Below, piece by piece: positions 57,597 through 64,000 of a stretch of 64,000 nt of DNA (within the stretch, counting starts at the first letter, position 1; each line of letters starts with the position of its first letter). Where the stretch lies: assembly GCF_000003815.2 (NCBI RefSeq), contig NC_049979.1:30972580-31036579 (forward strand), read 5' to 3'. The notes under the pieces are model-generated. The model was given only the letters and a program-made list of their open reading frames with translations. It was not told the DNA's origin and made no database searches. A program made the translations under genes and the position numbers. Source of the stretch: Branchiostoma floridae (Eukaryota; Chordata; Leptocardii; Amphioxiformes; Branchiostomatidae).

Positions 57597-58130
57597 GGCC
57601 ACAGCAAGTAAATTTTATGGATGACATCCTCTAGAGACGGCAAAAATAGTGAGATAGGGCGAAAAAAAAACAAGATGGGTAAAAAAAACAAGATGGCTAA
57701 ATTTTCCAAATATACGCATTAAACGTAAAAAAAAGAAGAAATGAAGCGACGAAACATGGTATCACAGCCTACAAGGCATTTATTTCTGTATTTAAGACGT
57801 GTACTAGGGTAGTAAAGGTGACACTGGTGTGGTAGACTGGTATCACTTACCAACATGGCAACAACACTCATGGCTTCCATATTGGGGCCACTTTTACAAC
57901 TATCTAACTAAATTTTGGTTTCACTTCTATAACTACTGTCATGGCTACCTGGCTTGTGTCACTTCTACAAGTACAACCATTAGCCTACAACACAACATAT
58001 TTGCGCATTTTGGTACTTTCTCGTCATGTTGACCATCTCCGAAGAAAAAAAAAATCTTGTTTTTTTTTCTTTTAAATCAGGCGAAAATTAATGCGCTGAT
58101 GTCATCCATAAAATTTACTTGCTGTGGTCT
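57597..58130. mobile_element. Terminal-inverted-repeat element, 0.53 kb, TA(A) flanks
   Basis: The left end 'ggccacagcaagtaaatttt' plus 'atggatgacatc' is mirrored at the right by 'gatgtcatccataaaatttac' minus its last base, then 'ttgctgtggtct'. The flank is 'taa' on both sides, or 'ta' if the preceding A belongs to the element. Either a PIF/Harbinger-type TAA or a Tc1/mariner-type TA target is possible. A and T tracts pair further inside. No transposase. Confidence 0.8.
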
Positions 58131-58639
58131 TAATGACATTGTCATCTTGTCAGCAAGTCAACGTAGCCTACGGAGCGCAGTCAATATTCTCGGTCTTTAC
58201 TGCAACAAGGGGAAACTAACAGTATACTTAATTAAGAAAACAACTAAAATTATTAGTTTTAATGTAAAGGGAATATTATTATAAAACTTTATGTTTTGTT
58301 TCTTTGACAAAGACATCCTTGTACAGTTATTTAGGCGTGGTACTGACGGCGGGGTGTAAATTTAACACAGCCATGAAAACCCTTCAAACAATGCCCTTAG
58401 AGCGCTGTCAGCATAAGGGCACCTCTTGGAGGAAACAATTCTTCAGTATCACTGCGATGTAAGATTTTTTGCGCATGTGCTGTACCAATATATTTGTATT
58501 TGTTTATACGCAAAATGACAGCTCCAGACAACATCATACAACAAAACTATGAGTTCATATACACCGGTTTTAAGAAATGTAAACAAACATATAAACAATA
58601 GATATAGTTGTAGCATAGCTCCAGCGGTATCTTTTTTTT

Positions 58640-59890
58640 TATTGATCTTCAGTTAACGTAGTAACTGATTTCCAAGGGAGCCCTATAAAAATAATAATAA
58701 CTCAAAGTACAAAAGATAACTACCAACATAGGATTGAACATAACAAAGCAATAATCCGATTCGGATTTGTAAATCATATAAGCAACTTAGGAACACTCAA
58801 AAGAATAACAACTCATACTTAATAACAAAAACAACTCAAGATCACAAACTCATAGGGTCCTTGGACAGTCATTGCGGTCAGAGGTCAGATGTCAGTGCCA
58901 TTTGTCCTGATCAATTGGACTGAACATAAGAAAGAATAATCCAATTCGGATCAGTAAATCATATACGCAGCTTGCTAATAACAACTCATACACAATAACA
59001 ACTCAAGATTTAAAAAATCATAAGGTAATTGAACAGTCATTGGGATCAGAGGTCAGATTTCAGTGTTATGATATCAGAGACTGTTTAAAGGCTTTAAGTG
59101 TAGTTGCTTGTTTTGTCTCAGGTTTAAGTGTATTATATATTTCAGCTGCCCTGTATGCAAATGTGCGTTGACCTGCTCTTGAAGTGTAGTTAGGTTTATG
59201 TAGGAGTTGTGCTTGTCTGGTGTTATGACTGTGGATTTGGTTATTGAAACGAAATGTGTTGAGTAGGTAGTTGGGTGCTAGGCCATGAAGGCATTTGTAC
59301 ACCATAATGCAGATCTGCCGAGTTCTTCGCTCCTGCAGCAGACTCCAAACCAGTGCCTGATGCAGCTCCCCAACATTCGACCTCGGCTCACGTCGGAGGA
59401 TGATTCGTGCGCCCCGGTTCTGGAGGATTTGGAGACGCTGCTTGTTGGCTGCACTGCAGTTGTCCCATACCACGTTACAATATTCAAGGAGTGGTAGAGC
59501 AAGGGTTTTATACAACAAATTTGCTACACCAGTGCAAAGATAAGGCCGTAGGCGTCTTAATAGTCCCTCGCTGTGACATTTTACTACACACCTCATCCAA
59601 GTGATCAGTGAAACTTAAGCTAGGATCAAGTATGACACCCAGATATTTATAAGAGCTAACCCTTTCCAAGGTATCACCATTAATCTTGATCTCCAAATCA
59701 GGAGTAGAATTTGTTTTCCTAGTGGAGCCGATAAGCATCCACTTTGCCTTCTTGATGTTATTCAATTGTTCACTTGTAACACTACATGTACTTAGCCTTT
59801 AGTATCCCATGCAATACAATTCAATTGAATTGCTGCATTAAGCTGATGGACAGGAACATGCAAGTAAAGATCATCTATATAGAGAGAAAA
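58640..59890 (-). mobile_element. 5'-truncated CR1/L2-like LINE with duplicated 3' UTR
   Basis: Minus strand. A worn catalytic box Y-I-D-D lies at about 59885, then KKAKWMLIGSTRK and SSYKYLGVILDPSLSFTDHL (59508-59765). A frameshift leads into the C-terminal domain at 59066-59596 (LLYKTLALPLLEYCNVVWDN, then LQILQNRGARIILRREP and CLHGLAPNYLLNTF). The 3' UTR segment at 58736-58900 recurs at 58920-59065, with 'aataacaactcatac', 'acaactcaagat' and 'acagtcattg' in both. Confidence 0.88.
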
Positions 59891-60219
59891 TTGTGAGAGC
59901 GACCAAGGGATGTAACATTGCTTGGATAAAATGTAAGTTTTAGATGATATAAATAAACAAAACTAATTATCTGAACTTGTCGCAACAACGGTCGTAGAAG
60001 TTTTGAGGTTTGATTCTTTTTAAATTTTCTTTACAAAAACGAAAAACATTTGACGCTATCTTGTCATGATGTCAGAGCAATTATTCCTGAATATTATGAA
60101 TACACACTCCATAGACAAATGCCTCGGTTGTTATTTGTATATAAGTGGAATTGTAAAGGCCTGGAGCATGGTAAGGCAAAGCTGCGTCAAAAGTATGCCC
60201 TATAATGCCTAATAATGGT

Positions 60220-61408
60220 TATTACCTTTGCCAGAATGGCTAAGGTTACGTTTTGGGCTTGTGAGTCTGTCTGTCTGTGTGTGTGTTAACAGTATAACTC
60301 GAGAAGCCTTGGATGGATCCCGATGATATTTGGTAGGTGGGTAGGGGTCGGGAAAACGAATGTCAAGTTCGATAATGGGCCCCCTAGCGGCTTGCTAAGG
60401 TACTGCAGCAGAACCTCAATTTTTCATATCTCGTGTCCTGGACATGCTGTGGTTATGATTTTTGAGTGGTAGATAGCCCTTGGAGCAGAGAGTAAGTGCG
60501 GTAAGTTTGGTCCGCCTAGCGGCTTGTTTGGAACTGCAGTCGCCGAATTCCTTTCAAACTTTGGACGAGAATAACTCGAGAACGTGTTCATGGATCGTCA
60601 TGGTTATTGGTATGTAGATAGCCCAAGTCACAATGTACACAAAGGAACACTTATTATGCAAATCAGCAACTTATTTGCATAATTAATGAGGAAAGTTTAT
60701 AAATCCACTGCATTTCATGATAGGACTTTCAAACTTGTCACATATATAGATAAGGAAGAGAGAAATATTAATGCATGTTAATTATGCAAATGACGGCTTC
60801 ATTTGCATAATTAATGAGAAAATATGAACGTGTTGACGGATCGTCATGGTTTTTGGTATGTAGATAGCCCAAGGGAAGACTTACATGCAAATCAACAGCT
60901 AAATTGCATAATTAATAAGAAAAGTTTGTAAATCCACTGCATTCCTTTATAGGACTTTCAAACTTGTCACATTTGTAGCTTAGAAAGAAGGAAATATCAA
61001 TACATTATTAATTATGCAAATGATTATCTCATTTGCATAATTAATAGCAAAATATGAACGTGTTGACGGATCGTCATGATTTTTGGTATGTAGATAGCCG
61101 AAGTAAAAACTTACATACTGAGATACAAGTTATGCAAATTAACAGCTAATTTGCATAATTAATGAGGAAAGTTGATAAATCCACTGCATTCCGTGATAGG
61201 ACTTTCAAACTTGTCACATATGTAACTGAGAAAGATGGCAGAGAGTAAGAGGTGTATGTTTGGGTCCGCTAAACGTCTTTTCTTGAACTGCAGGAGCCGG
61301 TTTAGCTTCCTGCTTTGAAAGAGAATAAGTCAAGAAGGGATGAAAGGATCATCATGATTTTTGGTATGCTGATAGCTTAAATGATGCTTGATACAATTCA
61401 ATATTATT
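60220..61408 (+). repeat. Octamer-rich dispersed repeat, long copy cut by a LINE
   Basis: It begins 'ttacctttgccagaatggct' as at 33893. It contains four rounds of 'ttatgcaaat' ... 'atttgcataattaatgag' followed by 'aagtttataaatccactgca' and 'aggactttcaaacttgtcac' (about 60650-61230), roughly one every 170-180 bp. It is interrupted at 61409 by the L1/Tx1-like element, since the copy at 33893 continues past 'aatattatt' with host sequence. Confidence 0.85.
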
Positions 61409-62024
61409 GAGGATTAGAATGGTATCGCCCAAGATGGCGGTCGCATGAACTTTCGCTCGTGTTTCTCTGGTACCGTGTAGCGATTTTTGCACTACGACAG
61501 AGAGCTTTTAGAGTGTCCTTACTGGCTGTTAAACCAGGCAGCACTCGAGAGAGGACTGAGGAAGTCAAAGGAACAGAAGTGGCCGCCCGAAGCAGAAAAA
61601 GGAGACCAAGTCTTGAGAGGCACATGCTGCCCCCCTCCCCACCGACGAGGCGCTTCACACTCAACGGGCCCTTTTACGGGCCCATGCCGGTGGGTAACAA
61701 GTACATGCTCTGTTGGGGCGTTTAAGAGATCATGCATACACCTTGATACTGGTGCGATACTGGTGCAGACTATTGTAATACTGGCCAGCTTTTCCGATTT
61801 CTTTCACAGGGCGCCAGTGACTCTGCACCTAGAGGGCCTTGGCGGCAAGACGCGGCCTGCCTCTGTCTGTCGAGGCCAAGCACACGAACGGAGAGCTGCT
61901 AGCGGCGGCAAGGAAAGGGAGCAAGGGCCGCTCCGAAGCTCATCGAAGGCAAGCAAAACTGCAACTTTGTAAAGTCATTCCGGGCAAGAAAGGACAGAAA
62001 AGGAGACGGTGAAAGACCGGCAAC
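61409..62024 (+). promoter_or_regulatory. LINE 5' UTR / internal promoter region
   Basis: 616 bp, clearly more GC-rich than the flanks, ending at the ORF1 ATG (context 'ggcaacatggcgg'). An open frame at 61487-61972 crosses most of it but matches nothing I know and is probably incidental. LINE 5' UTRs usually act as internal RNA polymerase II promoters, and no TATA box is visible. Confidence 0.65.
61430..61440 (+). promoter_or_regulatory. YY1-type motif near the LINE 5' end
   Basis: 'caagatggcgg' lies about 22 bp from the inferred 5' end and matches the YY1 core (AAnATGGCGG). Mammalian L1 has a YY1 site at a very similar place, where it sets the start of transcription. A function here is inferred only from motif and position. 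Confidence 0.55.
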
Positions 62025-62999
62025 ATGGCGGCCAGGTCAAACGACGAGCACACGGAGGAAGACTGTCGCCCCATTTTCCTAATCCTTGGAAGCGTCGTAA
62101 ACAAGGAAAAGGGTGACAGATTCTTGTCTGAGGAAGAGATCTTCGCCGCTGTAGCAACTGCACTGAGCCAAACGGCAGCTGAACCCACGTCAGGGCCGAT
62201 AAAGTGCATACAGATAGCAAGGGGCCTATGCAGATTTTACATTGAGGGGAAGTCCTGCAGAGCCAGAGTGCTGACAAAAGGGCTGGCGCTGAGAGGTAAG
62301 AGTGTTACTCTTCATGAGAAAAACCCTTTCGTAAGAGCACCCAGGGGAACAAGGCTCACCGTCAAAGGATTACCTTGGTCAGTTCATGACTCAGTAATCA
62401 AGTACACTTTAGAACAACAATATGGCTGCGAAATAACAGAAATACAGCACTGTCGTATCAGGGTCAACGGGCGACTGACAGACTGCTGCAATGGTGACAG
62501 ATTTGTCTATATCACCAAACTCAAGAAACCAATACCAAACTACAATGTTCAGATGGGAAAGTTCAGAGTTAACATTTTCTACAGACAAACTGCCATGATG
62601 AGACCTGAACCTGAGGAACATGATGAAATGATGCACCCTGCAATACTGATTGACAGCCAAGAAGAATTCCCACCACTAAAACAGAGTACTCACGAGCCAC
62701 TTGATACATCACAGCATACTGAAGAGGCAATACCGGCCAACTTTGGAGAAAACACATTCTCCCAAGTAAACACCACAAATGCAACAACACATGCAGATGT
62801 GCACATGCCAGAGAACAAAAGTGAGGATGAAGAAGAAATGGACACATCAGTTGAACAAGGAAAAGAGGGACAAAGTGGAATGAAACAAGCGAATATAACA
62901 AAATACATGGGTCGAAATAGTCAAGAAATAGACACTTCAAGGAAAACCAATAGAAAAAAGAAGAAAGAGATCCCTGTGGAGACAAGGGTGCTGATATAG
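62025..62999 (+). CDS. LINE ORF1 (nucleic-acid-binding protein)
   Basis: 324 residues. Residues about 60-185 (IKCIQIARGLCRFYIEGKSC, then GTRLTVKGLPWSVHDSVIKY and RIRVNGRLTDCCNGDRFVYI) form an RRM-like region, with the L-T-V-K-G-L-P-W and G-D-R-F-V-Y-I strands typical of Tx1/L1-like ORF1 proteins that coat the element RNA. I see no CCHC zinc knuckle after it, which many relatives have. The C-terminal third is acidic and ends in a Lys-rich cluster (RKTNRKKKKE). No internal stop. The next frame starts 11 bp later. Confidence 0.82.
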   Translation: MAARSNDEHTEEDCRPIFLILGSVVNKEKGDRFLSEEEIFAAVATALSQTAAEPTSGPIKCIQIARGLCRFYIEGKSCRARVLTKGLALRGKSVTLHEKNPFVRAPRGTRLTVKGLPWSVHDSVIKYTLEQQYGCEITEIQHCRIRVNGRLTDCCNGDRFVYITKLKKPIPNYNVQMGKFRVNIFYRQTAMMRPEPEEHDEMMHPAILIDSQEEFPPLKQSTHEPLDTSQHTEEAIPANFGENTFSQVNTTNATTHADVHMPENKSEDEEEMDTSVEQGKEGQSGMKQANITKYMGRNSQEIDTSRKTNRKKKKEIPVETRVLI

Positions 63000-63010
63000 A
63001 TCACACTCAC

Positions 63011-63289
63011 ATGTTAGTGCAACACCACATAGGAAATAGACCACATGTAACGCCTTCTTCTCGGTCACACCAAGAGAGCAGAAACGATGGGAATAGAGAA
63101 ACTCTAGGACAGAAGCTGACACCCGCACAGATAGAGAAAAAACTGAGAAACATGAGAGATGCGTCAGGGAGACACAGACAACAGAGAAACATGAACGCTG
63201 TTCCAGGACAGAGGGGAAGACACCGGTCCAGCAGAAACGATAGAGAACACAACCCTGTGGAGCTGCTGTACACATCGGACTGTGATTGA
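63011..63289 (+). CDS. Small basic ORF between LINE ORF1 and ORF2
   Basis: 92 codons, Arg/Asn/Gln-rich (SSRSHQESRNDGNRETLGQK, then LRNMRDASGRHRQQRNMNAV), in a different frame from ORF1 and ORF2. It may be the original C-terminus of ORF1 moved out of frame by an indel, or a separate small protein. Composition and position support coding better than chance, but I do not recognise it. Confidence 0.4.
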   Translation: MLVQHHIGNRPHVTPSSRSHQESRNDGNRETLGQKLTPAQIEKKLRNMRDASGRHRQQRNMNAVPGQRGRHRSSRNDREHNPVELLYTSDCD

Positions 63290-63345
63290 ATACATAGGAC
63301 TCATTCCACCATACAGTAAACCGGTATAGCTTTTCATTTACAGGT

Positions 63346-64000
63346 ATGTCCGTCAACTGCCTATCATTATTATCAGTAAATGTTAAAGGAATACGAGAGA
63401 AAGTGAAAAGAAGATCCATCTTTGAATGGTGCAAGTGCCAAAAAGCTGACATTGTCTTTCTACAAGAATCTCATATAACAAAAGAGGTAAGGAAAGACTT
63501 TGACTTAGACTGGGGAGGAAAGGGATTCCATTCCTATGGAACAAATAAAAGCAGAGGTGTGTCAATCTATTTTGGAGACCCCAAAGTACAAATTTCACAA
63601 GTTATTGGGGAAAATGAAGGAGATGGCAGGAAACTATTGATAAACTGCCAAATTGGTAAAACATTCCTAACTCTTGTAAATGTTTATGCTCCAAACAATG
63701 CTACTGAAAGAAACACTTTCCTAATCAACCTCGCAAAATGGATTGACGAAAATAAACAATCTGAATCTGAAACTACACTTGAGAGAGAAGTTATAGTAGG
63801 GGGGGATTGTAATTCAGTTGTGAATTATGGTATGGATAAAAAAGGAGGGAGACAAACAGACACAGGAAATTCATCACAAACCTTGAAATTTTTTTACCAA
63901 TCCCTAGGTCTGTGTGACATTTGGAGAGAAAGAAATAAGACTACAAGACAATACACTTACAGAGACTACTTTTATAAGGTCTCTAGCAGACTTGATTATT
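63346..64000 (+). CDS. LINE ORF2, APE-type endonuclease domain (partial)
   Basis: Open from ATG 63346 to the window end (218 residues) without a stop. This is the apurinic-like endonuclease that nicks target DNA for reverse transcription. Motifs in order: L-S-V-N12-V-K-G, V-F-L-Q-E41-S-H, L-V-N-V-Y-A-P-N, V-G-G-D-C-N-S-V and S-S-R-L-D-Y at the edge. Catalytic N, E, Y and D-x-N are present, so the domain looks intact. The RT domain would follow beyond the window. A Q-E-S-H box and the G-G-D-x-N-x-V spacing favour the L1/Tx1 group. Confidence 0.9.
   Translation, partial: MSVNCLSLLSVNVKGIREKVKRRSIFEWCKCQKADIVFLQESHITKEVRKDFDLDWGGKGFHSYGTNKSRGVSIYFGDPKVQISQVIGENEGDGRKLLINCQIGKTFLTLVNVYAPNNATERNTFLINLAKWIDENKQSESETTLEREVIVGGDCNSVVNYGMDKKGGRQTDTGNSSQTLKFFYQSLGLCDIWRERNKTTRQYTYRDYFYKVSSRLDY

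Larger units (their letters stand above)
61409..64000 (+). mobile_element. L1/Tx1-like LINE, intact-looking 5' part, runs off the window
   Basis: It inserted in the dispersed repeat at 61408/61409. Order: 5' UTR 61409-62024, ORF1 62025-62999, a short basic ORF 63011-63289, ORF2 from 63346 to the window end. The GC-rich 5' UTR and the presence of both ORF starts mark it as a copy with a full 5' end, unlike every other LINE here. Whether it is full length depends on sequence beyond 64000. Confidence 0.88.

Noticed and set aside
61487-61972. 161-codon ORF in the LINE 5' UTR
   Set aside because: GC-rich UTR sequence often has long chance frames. There is no recognisable domain, and competing frames of similar length exist on both strands.

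Overview
The window is animal genomic DNA: split genes with GT-AG introns, single-domain exons, many non-LTR retrotransposons and short terminal-inverted-repeat elements, and one 100-N scaffold gap. The protein families (arylsulfatase B, HNK1ST-type carbohydrate sulfotransferase, NXPE-type PC-esterase) and the range of CR1/L2-like and L1/Tx1-like LINEs suggest an invertebrate deuterostome. A lancelet (Branchiostoma) is my best guess, but that rests on general resemblance, not on a search.

Host genes. (1) 4458-27130 (+): seven exons of an arylsulfatase B-like gene. All exon phases agree and give 448 residues up to the stop. Only the 5' exon(s), with the signal peptide and the first metal-binding Asp pair, are missing and presumably lie upstream. 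(2) 38569-39346 (-): the last exon of an NXPE-family gene (PC-esterase domain) with a one-base frameshift in a T6G4 run. A signal-anchor ORF at 46945-47196 (-) is a weak candidate for its first exon. (3) 42678-43313 (-): an intronless ORF with one N-terminal C2H2 zinc finger and a long acidic Ser/Asp/Glu tract, which I do not recognise. A 178-bp inverted repeat lies just upstream of its ATG. (4) 49343-52521 (+): a complete six-exon Golgi-type carbohydrate sulfotransferase of 338 residues. By family, the sulfatase removes and the sulfotransferase may add GalNAc 4-O-sulfate, and NXPE proteins carry a carbohydrate O-acetyl-type esterase fold. The window may therefore hold a loose group of glycan ester-modifying genes.

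Repeats make up most of the rest. LINE remnants lie at 5262-6570 (-), 11820-12560 (+), 28670-29050 (+), 35431-37757 (-, with a 9-bp target duplication), 44162-45541 (+, internally deleted) and 58640-59890 (-). A near-intact 5' end of an L1/Tx1-like element occupies 61409-64000 (+), with a 5' UTR, ORF1 and an endonuclease-bearing ORF2 that runs off the window. TTAA-bounded, CCCT-ended, piggyBac-like non-autonomous elements lie at 9061, 16921, 25246 and 33870, with degenerate or partial copies at 4605, 18655, 22735, 41696 and 45789. A second abundant family carries paired POU-octamer-like ATGCAAAT motifs (540, 2430, 31872, 33893, 55300, 60220). Satellites lie at 10630-11720, 21216-21890 (palindromic 41-bp units), 29880-31640 (about 162-bp units in higher-order blocks), 42085-42430 and 45340-45790.

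The most notable signals are a YY1-type motif about 22 bp from the 5' end of the LINE, dense TGACGTCA (CRE) sites carried mostly by the TTAA elements, the palindromic 41-bp satellite, a dated nest of three elements at 33870-38017, and the zinc-finger/acidic gene behind a long hairpin. No rRNA, tRNA or CRISPR array was recognised.
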